Source of the DNA: Candidatus Paraluminiphilus aquimaris | GTDB taxonomy: Bacteria; Pseudomonadota; Gammaproteobacteria; Pseudomonadales; Halieaceae | Direction of reading: 5' to 3' | Assembly: GCF_026230195.1 (NCBI RefSeq) | Contig: NZ_CP036501.1 | Span: 2,418,001-2,482,000 of the forward strand | DNA length: 64,000 bases | Shown: positions 30,501 to 38,665 of the stretch, in pieces | Numbering within the stretch: the stretch's first letter is position 1 | How the letters are laid out: every line of letters starts with the position of its first letter | The notes under the pieces: model-generated | Told to the model about the DNA's origin: nothing | Seen by the model: only the letters and a program-made list of their open reading frames with translations | Database searches by the model: none | Program-made: the position numbers and the translations under genes

Positions 30501-33500
30501 TAGTACTGATCGCTGTTAATATAGATCTGATCATAGCTAGCATTATGATTAAACGAACGAGCACTATCGAAACCATCGCCAAAAATGACATCCGTCTGGG
30601 CTGAACCCGTGATCACATCGTGACCTGACCCCCCAGCAATATCTACCTGAACAGTGGATGCCGAGGCATCAATCACATCGTCGCCAGTACCGCCCGCCAG
30701 TATCTGCAAGTCACCAACATTACGGTTACGACTTTGGCTTGAGTGGCGCAGTGTGAAGGTTAGCGAGCTACCCGTTGTCGCCGAAATAATCGTGTCGTTA
30801 CCAGAGCCACCGTCGGCCTGAATCACACCACTCAAGGTGTCGTTGCCACTGCCCCCTAGGAATAAGCGCTGTTGAACGGCATTACTGCCCCACAAATCAC
30901 CGCTGACCTCGAGCCGATCATTACCCGCACCCAGGCTGTATTGGTTGGTGCCGGTGGTTGCCGTATCGCCATCAGCGCTGTCGTAAATCACATAGTTATT
31001 ACCGTCACTCGGTAACTTCTCGGGCTCCAATGTGCGCTGGAAATCATTGTCGATAACCGTGACCGCATGAGTCTCGGCCAGACCATCGAACTCACCATCG
31101 GTTGAGCTAAAGGTGTGCACAATATCCGCCGGCACATTGCCTTCGATCAGCAAGTCGTCACTGGCGGTGACGGTCACACTCTGGGGGATCCACCAGTTAG
31201 TAGCGTCAAAGGTCAGGGTGACCTCACTGCCACCATCCACCGCGATCTGATCGCCGCCCTGGATGGTTACCGTGACCGGCGCCGTTGGCGCCTGGCCTAA
31301 GACAATACGATAGGTAATGCTCGAGCCGCCGTCCTCAGACAGTCCAACCGCCAGGTTCTCTGACTCAATCAGGAATAGGTTATCGCTCAGCGGTGGGTTC
31401 GAGTTAACCCCTTCGATCACATCCGATGCGGTGGTGTTCTCCAACACCGCGATGATCTTGCCGTCATACTCACCGTTCAGACCGTCACGGTCGTACATCA
31501 CATGGGTGTGATTACCCGACTGCACAAAATAAATGTAGCCGTGGGCATAGGCGAACTCAGTACCGGACCACTCGTCACCGTAACCTTCAGCCAGGTTGGC
31601 CGCATGCAAGGCCGCCAGATCGATAATGTCGCCGTCCGCTCCGGTCTCAAAGTCTGTAACCCGGTCGTAGACCGGTGTGGTCAATGCCGCTTCCGCCAAG
31701 CTATCGACGGCCAAGACAAAGGTGTCGCGACCCGCACCACCCGTCAGGACATCGCCTGCTGCACCGCCTTCTAAGCGGTCATCGCCAGCACCGCCATCGA
31801 GGGTATCGACATCAACACCCCCATAGAGGACGTCATTATCGGCGCCGCCGTACAGCGTGTTCTGGCCATTACCGCCATAGAGCGTATCGTCACCGGCATC
31901 GCCATAAAGCGTATCGTTATCGGCACCGCCATAGAGGGTATCGTTGCCATCACCACCGCGCAGGGTATCGGCACCGGCATCGCCGTAGAGGATATCGGCA
32001 CCGGCATCCCCGTACAGGGTGTCATCGCCTTCATTACCCCGCAGGGTGTCGTTCTCTTCCGCCCCATAGAGCGTATCGTTACCCTCGCCACCGGTCAGAG
32101 AGTCAGCTCCCTCGCCGCCGTAAAGCACGTCATCGTCAGCACCGCCTTCTAGCGTATCGTTGCCCGACTCACCGTAGAGCGTATCGGCGCCGGCGCCACC
32201 GCTGAGGGTGTCATTACCTTCGCCACCCCGAATATCATCGTCGCCCAGACCGCCTTCGATGGTATCCGCGTCATTACCGCCATCGATGACATCGTTGCCA
32301 TCGCCACCATAGAGGGTATCGCTGCCATCACCACCATCGATCGTGTCGGCGCCGCCGCCGCCGTAAACCACATCATCGCCGGCCCCAGCATCAATCGTGT
32401 CATTGCCAGCGAAGGTGGTGGAGTTAGTAAATGAGTTGCCATCTCTTCGAGCGTTAAAATAAGCCTCTCTGGCTAAGTTGTCCCAAACCGCCTCCGATCC
32501 ATAGTACTGATCGCTGTTAATATAGATCTGATCATAGCTAGCATTATGATTAAACGAACGAGCACTATCGAAACCATCGCCAAAAATGACATCCGTCTGG
32601 GCTGAACCCGTGATCACATCGTGACCTGACCCCCCAGCAATATCTACCTGAACAGTGGATGCCGAGGCATCAATCACATCGTCGCCAGTACCGCCCGCCA
32701 GTATCTGCAAGTCACCAACATTACGGTTACGACTTTGGCTTGAGTGGCGCAGTGTGAAGGTTAGCGAGCTACCCGTTGTCGCCGAAATAATCGTGTCGTT
32801 ACCAGAGCCACCGTCGGCCTGAATCACACCACTCAAGGTGTCGTTGCCACTGCCCCCTAGGAATAAGCGCTGTTGAACGGCATTACTGCCCCACAAATCA
32901 CCGCTGACCTCGAGCCGATCATTACCCGCACCCAGGCTGTATTGGTTGGTGCCGGTGGTTGCCGTATCGCCATCAGCGCTGTCGTAAATCACATAGTTAT
33001 TACCGTCACTCGGTAACTTCTCGGGCTCCAATGTGCGCTGGAAATCATTGTCGATAACCGTGACGCTGATGTTTTCGGTGAGTCCATCGTAAGTTGGGTC
33101 GTCCGAACTAAACGACAGTTGAAGTTCGTAGACTTGGTCACCCTCGATGGTAAGGTCATCAACAGCGGCTACTAGCAGCGTCTGCGCGACTGAGAAGTCG
33201 GTCGATGTGAAGGTGATAGTGCGCGGCCCAGTGCTGCCGTCTGCCCACGTTAACTCGCTTGGTAGAGTGATGGTTACGGTGACATTGAATGCAGGCGCCA
33301 CCCCTAGGACGAGGGTAAATGAGCTTGAGCCGTCCTCTGCGTACTGCCACTGTGCAGGCTCGCCTTCCGTACCGATAAGGTAGATTTGTCCTACGGGGTT
33401 CGTCGCAGCTGAGGTAACAGTTTCCTGATTACCCGCACCATCCGTGTAGGTCGCTACCACCGTAATGCTGGCGTCTACATCATCGCCCGTGAGGCTATAA

Positions 33501-33664
33501 GTTGCCCCCGTCGCACCTTCGATTGCAACGCCATCGCGGTACCATTGGTAGGTGATGGTGCCGAGCCCGTCAACGTCTTCTAGCGTGCTGACTACAGCTA
33601 AGGTCTCTCCACGAAACAATGTACCCTGAATCTCGATACTACCGGTTGGTGCGTTGTTGCTCAT
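27563..33664 (-). CDS. Giant RTX protein A with cohesin-like and dockerin regions
   Basis: A 2033-residue type I secretion substrate. Order: one Ig-like repeat of the kind found in protein B (1-95); a Calx-beta-like segment (100-200); a unit of 291 residues ending in RTX nonapeptides (200-491), more RTX to about 640, then a serralysin-type C-domain; a second Calx-beta-like segment; a second, identical 291-residue unit (867-1158) plus RTX to about 1290. The C-terminal part holds a Calx-beta domain (about 1620-1735), a cohesin-like region (about 1740-1890) and a dockerin-like pair (about 1908-1981, with DVDRSGDVSLLDAW). Start ATG has an AAGGTGAG site. The RTX runs should fold on Ca in sea water. 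Likely an adhesin or S-layer-like protein. Confidence 0.87.
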   Translation of the reverse strand: MSNNAPTGSIEIQGTLFRGETLAVVSTLEDVDGLGTITYQWYRDGVAIEGATGATYSLTGDDVDASITVVATYTDGAGNQETVTSAATNPVGQIYLIGTEGEPAQWQYAEDGSSSFTLVLGVAPAFNVTVTITLPSELTWADGSTGPRTITFTSTDFSVAQTLLVAAVDDLTIEGDQVYELQLSFSSDDPTYDGLTENISVTVIDNDFQRTLEPEKLPSDGNNYVIYDSADGDTATTGTNQYSLGAGNDRLEVSGDLWGSNAVQQRLFLGGSGNDTLSGVIQADGGSGNDTIISATTGSSLTFTLRHSSQSRNRNVGDLQILAGGTGDDVIDASASTVQVDIAGGSGHDVITGSAQTDVIFGDGFDSARSFNHNASYDQIYINSDQYYGSEAVWDNLAREAYFNARRDGNSFTNSTTFAGNDTIDAGAGDDVVYGGGGADTIDGGDGSDTLYGGDGNDVIDGGNDADTIEGGLGDDDIRGGEGNDTLSGGAGADTLYGESGNDTLEGGADDDVLYGGEGADSLTGGEGNDTLYGAEENDTLRGNEGDDTLYGDAGADILYGDAGADTLRGGDGNDTLYGGADNDTLYGDAGDDTLYGGNGQNTLYGGADNDVLYGGVDVDTLDGGAGDDRLEGGAAGDVLTGGAGRDTFVLAVDSLAEAALTTPVYDRVTDFETGADGDIIDLAALHAANLAEGYGDEWSGTEFAYAHGYIYFVQSGNHTHVMYDRDGLNGEYDGKIIAVLENTTASDVIEGVNSNPPLSDNLFLIESENLAVGLSEDGGSSITYRIVLGQAPTAPVTVTIQGGDQIAVDGGSEVTLTFDATNWWIPQSVTVTASDDLLIEGNVPADIVHTFSSTDGEFDGLAETHAVTVIDNDFQRTLEPEKLPSDGNNYVIYDSADGDTATTGTNQYSLGAGNDRLEVSGDLWGSNAVQQRLFLGGSGNDTLSGVIQADGGSGNDTIISATTGSSLTFTLRHSSQSRNRNVGDLQILAGGTGDDVIDASASTVQVDIAGGSGHDVITGSAQTDVIFGDGFDSARSFNHNASYDQIYINSDQYYGSEAVWDNLAREAYFNARRDGNSFTNSTTFAGNDTIDAGAGDDVVYGGGGADTIDGGDGSDTLYGGDGNDVIDGGNDADTIEGGLGDDDIRGGEGNDTLSGGAGLDLVYGGAGDDTLDGGSFNDILYGGEGNDTLSGGTEDDLLYGEDGADTLNGNAGDDTLFGGTNSDVLRGDQGNDTLYGDVGKDTLYGGADNDVLYGGAGEDTLYGDAGIDTLFGGADNDSLYGGDNADNLIGGAGDDFISGGRGGDVLSGGAGRDTFHFTHDALDDDVDVITDFEVGASGDVLDLYDVHQVNVDEGNATFGANEFPFTHGYFRIIQRGDDAIVGYDRDGHGDDFFFEPLVILNGVDGSDLTEENFGFGSSNFGLVRTGFTLEQTRFNDGSATLEIALWGGQPSADVTIIVRDLAGNEIARVVFTANDWDSTKTITLDSVSDDFIADRDLTFSIDSTDTNFAAGDLATVVINETIVFENTSIVAPEVSIVSAASDTISVDTNLDASTDESSELRLVSVTDPSIVIVTTINFVGQQGTIVIPDTALSGVMEFVGYATAAGETVTFSVTIEFDNYATASVASNSVQVTEGSSTTVAIEVTLDAPAGQELTLSWMATPTGGNGVDAADFNSGELPSGTLTFARGETSQTIYIEVADDNIEESVEAFIVSFSAASGFDAIPGSVTVLINDDDLPGQTGDATTWNGINVDVSGTIARTEIDVTDSGATGFRAINYDEGAQTLTLEFWGNPSELGQNFDLTILLGAGAEAVVTFDAALDNWTALSNLQDGVLAIAGIGAQEVSGGESVRLFSITFTNVNPNEIPILQGGIIGNTEVLPGALYQTTVIDTSDGEVSFAGEDGTYITDFDVSQSDIDRAINSQDALMILQIANGTLGPSDLHPLQFTAADVDRSGDVSLLDAWILLRHIVGIESDLIGQVGSVQATEDLSDIDADNTQPDTLDSVTTDGGTPPDLTLFIIGDVDGSYRPETMP
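30189..31063 (-). repeat. 875-bp direct repeat, copy 2 (residues 867-1158 of giant A)
   Basis: This block matches 32190-33064 base for base wherever the two were compared, and the translated products are identical. The flanks diverge at once on both sides. The offset is exactly 2001 bases, a multiple of three, so the frame is kept. It encodes an RTX-rich unit from TVIDNDFQRTLEPEKL to GEGNDTLSGGAG. Confidence 0.9.
32190..33064 (-). repeat. 875-bp direct repeat, copy 1 (residues 200-491 of giant A)
   Basis: Partner of the block at 30189-31063 and first in the direction of translation. It contains unusual non-RTX segments as well as nonapeptides, so the match is not simply convergence of a short repeat. 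Confidence 0.9.
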
Positions 33665-33936
33665 TCGTATCTCACCTTGGTGTTGGGCTCTGTAGCCGCC
33701 TGTCCCACAATACCCGCTTCAGAAACAACCGCGCATCGCGATTGCCATCGTCAAGAGAAACCACTGTGCCGTTTTCACCCACTATTATTTTTTTGGGCGA
33801 ACTTCCGACTAAAACCACATATTAGACCCGCTTTAAGCGGAGCTAATATTGCTCGTCAAAATGTAGCTAAATTTTACGCAAACAGGAAATTTTTCTTGCC
33901 TCAGTACGCCTGTCAACTTGGGTGAAAACCAGAACA
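33665..33936 (-). other. Leader between the HlyD-like gene and giant A
   Basis: A 272-base gap in the minus-strand locus, richer in A and T than its surroundings. On the minus strand there is a TTGACG hexamer and, near it, a small hairpin CCGCT-TTA-AGCGG at about 33825-33837. This could be a separate promoter or leader for the giant genes, but no convincing -10 was found. Confidence 0.3.
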
Positions 33937-35112
33937 TTAGCGCTCGCCCAAGGACTCAGAGAAGGTTTTGACCAACGGTTTGAATAAATAATGTAAAACC
34001 GTATTGCGACCCGTTTTCACTTCTACGCTACCCGTCATACCCGAGCGGATTGATAAATCCACGTCACTACGCTCAAACATGGTCTCGGTGCTTACTTGTA
34101 CTCGCGCAGGAAAGAACACTTCAGATTGTCCGGATCGCTCAAGAATCACACTATCTGGACTCACAAAGATGACTTGACCCGCCGCGCTCCCGTAGATTGA
34201 TGCGTCATACGTATCGAAACTCATTGACGCCGGTTGACCTATCGTGACGAAGGCGATGTCCCTCGGCGAGATCCTAGCCTCTACGACCAAAACATCACCC
34301 TCAGGCACAATCTCCACCAACGTGTCTGTTGCCTTAACCACTGCGCCCAATGTGGAGAAACCTATTTGCTTTACGACGCCTGACACGGGAGCCTTCACTG
34401 TCATAGCGGACAATGAAACTTCTCGCTGTTTCAACACTTCACGCTCACTAGCAAGCTCCGCATCTACCTCCACGTATTGTTCTTGCAGCGATTGGTAATA
34501 TTTATTTTTAATGGCGACTAGCTCGACGTCCGCCTGCGCAACTGCGCGCTCAAGACGCATAACCTCGGAGAGCCCCACATCGCCACTCTCAAGTAACGGC
34601 TTATTCGCAGCCAGTTCTGCCGCAACCAAATTCAATAACCGCTCCCGGCCTTTGATTTCTTGGGTAAATGACCTAACTCGCAGGTCATATAGCTGCTGCT
34701 GACTCTCGGTTATTTTTTGATCTATTATGGATAGCCTTGAAAAATCGGGCGCGCGACCTTCAATCTCTGCGCTAAGGCGCTCTCTCAGTGCCGTTAGTAC
34801 CTCAAGTGCAGCAAGACTCTCGGAGACTGCCGCCTGCGCCCGTTCATTATTGAACTCAATTAGCACATCACCTTGATTGACCTTTTCACCGAGCCCCGTG
34901 TTCAGCCGCTCCACCACCGCCTGCTCTTGCGCTTGAACAACTTGGAGTCTTGAACTTGGGATAACGACACCTTGAGCCCGACTAATTTGATCCACTTCCG
35001 CGAAGTGGGCCCAAGAAAAGAAGCCGATGACAAAGAGTAAGCACAGCCACACTACCCACCGCGCAGACGACACTTTGGAGCCCGTGTAGTGCGGCGTCAG
35101 GTCATCAAGCAT
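33937..35112 (-). CDS. Type I secretion membrane fusion protein (HlyD/LapC type)
   Basis: The periplasmic adaptor that links the ABC exporter to the outer-membrane channel, 391 residues. One N-terminal membrane segment (about 20-40, VWLCLLFVIGFFSWAHF) is followed by the lipoyl/barrel-sandwich half motif AQGVVIPSSRLQVVQAQEQAVVERL, split as usual in this family. A long coiled-coil hairpin spans about 85-235, and a C-terminal beta-barrel ends with the HlyD signature-like SGMTGSVEVKTG. The start codon overlaps the end of the ABC exporter gene by 8 bases, so translation is probably coupled. Confidence 0.9.
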   Translation of the reverse strand: MLDDLTPHYTGSKVSSARWVVWLCLLFVIGFFSWAHFAEVDQISRAQGVVIPSSRLQVVQAQEQAVVERLNTGLGEKVNQGDVLIEFNNERAQAAVSESLAALEVLTALRERLSAEIEGRAPDFSRLSIIDQKITESQQQLYDLRVRSFTQEIKGRERLLNLVAAELAANKPLLESGDVGLSEVMRLERAVAQADVELVAIKNKYYQSLQEQYVEVDAELASEREVLKQREVSLSAMTVKAPVSGVVKQIGFSTLGAVVKATDTLVEIVPEGDVLVVEARISPRDIAFVTIGQPASMSFDTYDASIYGSAAGQVIFVSPDSVILERSGQSEVFFPARVQVSTETMFERSDVDLSIRSGMTGSVEVKTGRNTVLHYLFKPLVKTFSESLGER

Positions 35113-36847
35113 CGGGAGCCTCCGTGGCGGGACGAGTCGCTGTTTCGCGCAACCTCGCTAAAACATCTTTTAGTGGGCCATCAATTGCGATCCGGCCTGG
35201 ACCAAAGACAACGAGCCGCCGAATCGCAGTAAACACCTGCGGGCGGTGAGTAATCAAAACCACGGATCGTCGGTCACCTGCGTATTTAAATAACTCGTTA
35301 ATGACACGCGCCTCTGTTTCCTGATCGAGCGCGCTGCTTGGCTCGTCGAGCAATAGAATATCGGCATCACTTAAGAACAGACGCGTAATACCCACTAGTG
35401 CTGTTTGGCCCCCAGACAAGCCCTGCCCACCCTCAGTGATGGGTAATTCTAATCCGCGCGGATGGCCGTTAATCACTTTGATGAGGCCCGAGCGTTTTGC
35501 AGCGTTAAGCACCTTCTCGTCATCAACACCTGGCAACCCTGCAAGCAGATTTTCCCGCAGCGTCCCCTGAAAAAGTTGATAGTGCTGAGGCATGTAAAAC
35601 ACTTTTCTTCTGACTGCAGTCTCGTCGAGCAAACGCATATCCACGTCAGAGAAGAGTACCTCGCCCTGTTTTGGCTGGTACAAACCGGCCAGCAGCTTTA
35701 GAAACGTCGTCTTACCCGAGCCAACTGAACCAATTACGGCGACACGCTCACCGGGCTCGAGCTTAAATTTTTGAACCTGCAAGGCCTGACTCGTTTCATT
35801 GTAAGCAAACGTTACGTTTTGCATGAGAAGGTTTGGGGCTCCCTCGGGAGGTGCAATAGCTTTTTTCCCTATGGGAAACGCGCTGGGCAGCTGAAGCATT
35901 TGATCTAATGAGGTCAGCGCAATCCGGCTCGATGTCCACTGGATTATCAGGTTAGGCAGAGACGCCACCAATGGACCATTAATACGCCCCCCCAAAATGG
36001 TGCAGGCGATTAATCCACCGAGCGTTAAATTGCCATCGGCCACCTGAAACGCTCCCACAACAACAATACCGACAAAGCTCACTTGCTGGAGTAAAGAAAA
36101 GAGCGCACCGGCGATTACTGACCAGCGACGGAGGTTTCTGTCTGAGACCTGAAGCTCCTGCAGAAGCTGATTCCACCGACCCACCAAATGATTTTCTGCG
36201 CTGTTACTCCGAATGGTTTCAGAGGCGTTGATACTGTCCACCAACAAACCATTCTTTCGATGACTCGATAGCTGCACTCTCTCGGCATCTCGCCGAATCA
36301 GTGCAGCAAAGATGAAAGCCGTGATCAGCGCGATGGGGAAAACCGTCAAAGGCACTAGGGCAACACTGCCTCCTATGCCCGCAATCGCGGCGATAAACAA
36401 AAGCGCGAACGGGAGATCTGCCAATATTAAAAAAGAGGCAGACGTCATTAACCCACGCACAATATCAAGGCCTCTAAGTTGTGCTGCGAGTGTCCCTACG
36501 CTCGGAGGCCTGGCATCTAAGCCCACCGCTAATAAGCGCGCAAAAAAGAACTCCGAAAGCTCCACATCAATATCACCGGATTCGCGATCCATGATGAAGG
36601 CTCTAGAGATTTTTAGGAGAAAGTCGATAAAAAGTGCTATCCCAATTCCCAACGTCAAGACGAACAGGGTCTCAAACCCACCTCGTGGGATGACGCGGTC
36701 GTACACTTGTAATGTGTAAAGCGATATCAACAATGCGACGAGATTAATAACGAGTGTTGCAACGCCAATGTCTCTTAACATACGACCGCGGCGCCACACG
36801 GCAGCGGCAACGTATTGAAATGCGGTCTTTGGCTCAGGTGTATCCAC
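35105..36847 (-). CDS. Type I secretion ABC exporter (PrtD-like, no peptidase domain)
   Basis: Inner-membrane ABC exporter with fused membrane and ATPase domains, 580 residues. The six-helix membrane domain covers about 25-310. The ATPase has Walker A GSVGSGKTT near residue 380, the signature LSGGQ near 485, Walker B DILLLDEPSSALD near 505 and the switch His in ITHRP. It begins almost directly at the membrane domain and lacks the C39 or C39-like N-terminal domain of about 130 residues found in LapB/HlyB exporters, so it belongs to the PrtD-like short type. It lies 6 bases after the TolC-like gene. Confidence 0.92.
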   Translation of the reverse strand: MDTPEPKTAFQYVAAAVWRRGRMLRDIGVATLVINLVALLISLYTLQVYDRVIPRGGFETLFVLTLGIGIALFIDFLLKISRAFIMDRESGDIDVELSEFFFARLLAVGLDARPPSVGTLAAQLRGLDIVRGLMTSASFLILADLPFALLFIAAIAGIGGSVALVPLTVFPIALITAFIFAALIRRDAERVQLSSHRKNGLLVDSINASETIRSNSAENHLVGRWNQLLQELQVSDRNLRRWSVIAGALFSLLQQVSFVGIVVVGAFQVADGNLTLGGLIACTILGGRINGPLVASLPNLIIQWTSSRIALTSLDQMLQLPSAFPIGKKAIAPPEGAPNLLMQNVTFAYNETSQALQVQKFKLEPGERVAVIGSVGSGKTTFLKLLAGLYQPKQGEVLFSDVDMRLLDETAVRRKVFYMPQHYQLFQGTLRENLLAGLPGVDDEKVLNAAKRSGLIKVINGHPRGLELPITEGGQGLSGGQTALVGITRLFLSDADILLLDEPSSALDQETEARVINELFKYAGDRRSVVLITHRPQVFTAIRRLVVFGPGRIAIDGPLKDVLARLRETATRPATEAPDA

Positions 36848-36853
36848 TGTCTG

Positions 36854-38194
36854 TCATCTCTCTGGAATGTCTAAACGCAACTGCTCGAGCTCAGTCATGG
36901 GAGAGGCAAACGCCGTAAGAGGAGCATAAGCCTGCCGCATGACTTGGAGACGATAATACCCACTGAGGAAATTTTTACGCTGAGTAATTTGGAAAAGTCG
37001 CGCTTGATGGGCCTCTCGCTGCGCGTTCATGACGTCAAGCCAACTTTTTTGGCCCACTGCAAATTGACGAAGATAGGACGCTGAGACCGCACTTGTAGCT
37101 TCAACTAACTCTCGGGCGGGTCCAAGTTGTGCATGGCTAACCTCGATAAAGTTGACTGCTGATTTGACCTGCAGAGCCACATCCTGACGAGCAGACTCCA
37201 TAGTCGCTGTGATGGTTCGCTCGCGCGCCCTGGCGGCCGCCTGTGCAGTTCCAGCTTCAAAACCTGCTCCCGGGGCGTATTCAAAGGCCACGTAAAACTG
37301 CTCCTCCACCTGCCCGGGAAAAATCTCATCAAACCGACGTTCATAACCGGCAAAAACTTTGGGTTTAGTGAGCGCCTTAGCCACTTTCATATCGGCCTTC
37401 GCTTGCTGCCGCTGCGCCTGATATGCCGAGAGTGCTGGCGATATTTGCTCCACTTCATCAATCAACTGCGATAAGGACTTCTGGGGCAACTCTGGGGTTA
37501 CCGTCACTTTTATCGCATCGATCACTGCTCCCGATAGTCGTTCAAGTTCGTCCAAATATCGCTGCTTATCAGCGTTCAATCGCAAGAGCTCAGTGACTGC
37601 GTATTGTCGCCTTGCCTCTGCAAGCTTCACATCGATTTTTGCACTGGCTTGCGCTGTGGCGCGGCGATTAATTCGAGCAAGTAATTCCTCATGATTAGCC
37701 AAATTTGCTTCAGCAGCAGCAATGGCTTCGTCGGTTGCGGCCGCCTCAGCAAACGCTGCTGTCAGCTGTAAGAATAGGTCCTGAGCTTGGTTGGAGAGCC
37801 TTGCCTCGTACTCGGCTAAGAGCGATTCGGCACGTGCAATGCGTCCCGATAAATCTCCACCAGTCCACAGGGGTTGAACAAGTGATGCAGACGTTTGATC
37901 AATCTGAGCTTCAGATTGAGAGGAGCTCGCGCGGAAAGACGGAAAAAGCGCCCATAGTGAACGGCGTACCTCGTAGTAGGCCTCATCTCGTGCTGACTGA
38001 GCCGCGGCAATCTCGGGATTGTTGGCGAGCGCCTGCTTCATGAGCGTCTCGAGCGACGCACTCTCAGCTTGAACAGACGGAACCACTCCACTCGCACAGA
38101 TGAAAGCCATGCTCAACTTGATACCGCTCTCAACAATGCCGCCTGTTAACCTAAACACTTGTCTACTCGCCCCGATTTGGCCGCACGATAACAT
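36854..38194 (-). CDS. TolC-like outer-membrane channel of type I secretion
   Basis: Outer-membrane efflux protein (OEP family), 446 residues, first gene of the secretion locus. A hydrophobic N-terminal segment ends at SVQA near residue 43 and looks like a signal peptide. The body has two OEP repeats of long helices with heptad character (EAAATDEAIAAAEANLANHEELL; ARRQYAVTELLRLNADK). The tail GQKSWLDVMNAQREAHQA is the typical second-repeat motif. Dedicated TolC genes next to HlyB/HlyD pairs are usual for large adhesin systems, and here the two giant proteins downstream are the obvious cargo. Confidence 0.88.
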   Translation of the reverse strand: MLSCGQIGASRQVFRLTGGIVESGIKLSMAFICASGVVPSVQAESASLETLMKQALANNPEIAAAQSARDEAYYEVRRSLWALFPSFRASSSQSEAQIDQTSASLVQPLWTGGDLSGRIARAESLLAEYEARLSNQAQDLFLQLTAAFAEAAATDEAIAAAEANLANHEELLARINRRATAQASAKIDVKLAEARRQYAVTELLRLNADKQRYLDELERLSGAVIDAIKVTVTPELPQKSLSQLIDEVEQISPALSAYQAQRQQAKADMKVAKALTKPKVFAGYERRFDEIFPGQVEEQFYVAFEYAPGAGFEAGTAQAAARARERTITATMESARQDVALQVKSAVNFIEVSHAQLGPARELVEATSAVSASYLRQFAVGQKSWLDVMNAQREAHQARLFQITQRKNFLSGYYRLQVMRQAYAPLTAFASPMTELEQLRLDIPER

Positions 38195-38344
38195 ATACCG
38201 AGGGGCGATTTCTGCGGCGTCAATTTAGCCACTTTGCTATATCAGAGATAACGTTTCGCCAAGGAGTAGTATTCTCGGAAGGAGGCCGAGTGGGGTCATC
38301 ACATCAAGTTCGACTAATTAGAGCCCAGATGACCGAGGAGGGGT

Positions 38345-38470
38345 TTACTCAGGCATTAACCACGGATCGTAAGTCCCAAAGGTCCACACATGACCTTCTA
38401 GATCTTTGCTGGTGCAACCGCGGCCACCGTAGTCCTCATCCCGAACATCAATAATGATCTCAGCACCGTG
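38345..38470 (-). pseudogene. C-terminal fragment of a glyoxalase-fold (VOC) gene
   Basis: Read on the minus strand it gives 41 residues and a stop, with HGAEIIIDVRDEDYGGRG then TSKDLEGHVWTFGTYDPW. These match the C-terminus of the intact VOC protein at 40967-41398. The 47 bases at 38424-38470 equal 41058-41104 exactly, while the rest has diverged. The N-terminal two thirds are missing: the fragment ends abruptly at the junction with the hydrolase fragment that begins at 38471. Confidence 0.88.
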
Positions 38471-38584
38471 TTACCGGGCAAAGGTCATTCTGTACTGACT
38501 TTAGATTTTGTTGACGAGACCGGCCACCCCACCCATGAGGCACTTGAGAATGTCCTCGCCTATTTCGCCGAGAAACTAAACTAG
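38471..38584 (+). pseudogene. C-terminal fragment of a dienelactone hydrolase gene
   Basis: Gives 37 residues and a TAG: LPGKGHSVLTLDFVDE, then GHPTHEALENVLAYFAEKLN. About five in six residues equal the end of the intact hydrolase at 20318-21106, including the catalytic His. The upstream 85 percent of the gene is absent and is replaced by the reversed VOC fragment. It ends a few residues earlier than the intact protein. Confidence 0.88.
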
Positions 38585-38665
38585 CCCTGACCCAATCCTA
38601 AAAGCAGACTGTGTTGTGCTCGAAACTGCTTCAAGATCACATCTCGCCCAATCGTGCGACTCGGG

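Noticed and set aside
31675-32205. Long plus-strand open frame rich in His and Arg across the RTX region
   Set aside because: It is the reverse reading of the GGxGxDxx repeats of giant A; composition is a by-product of the repeats and there is no start signal.
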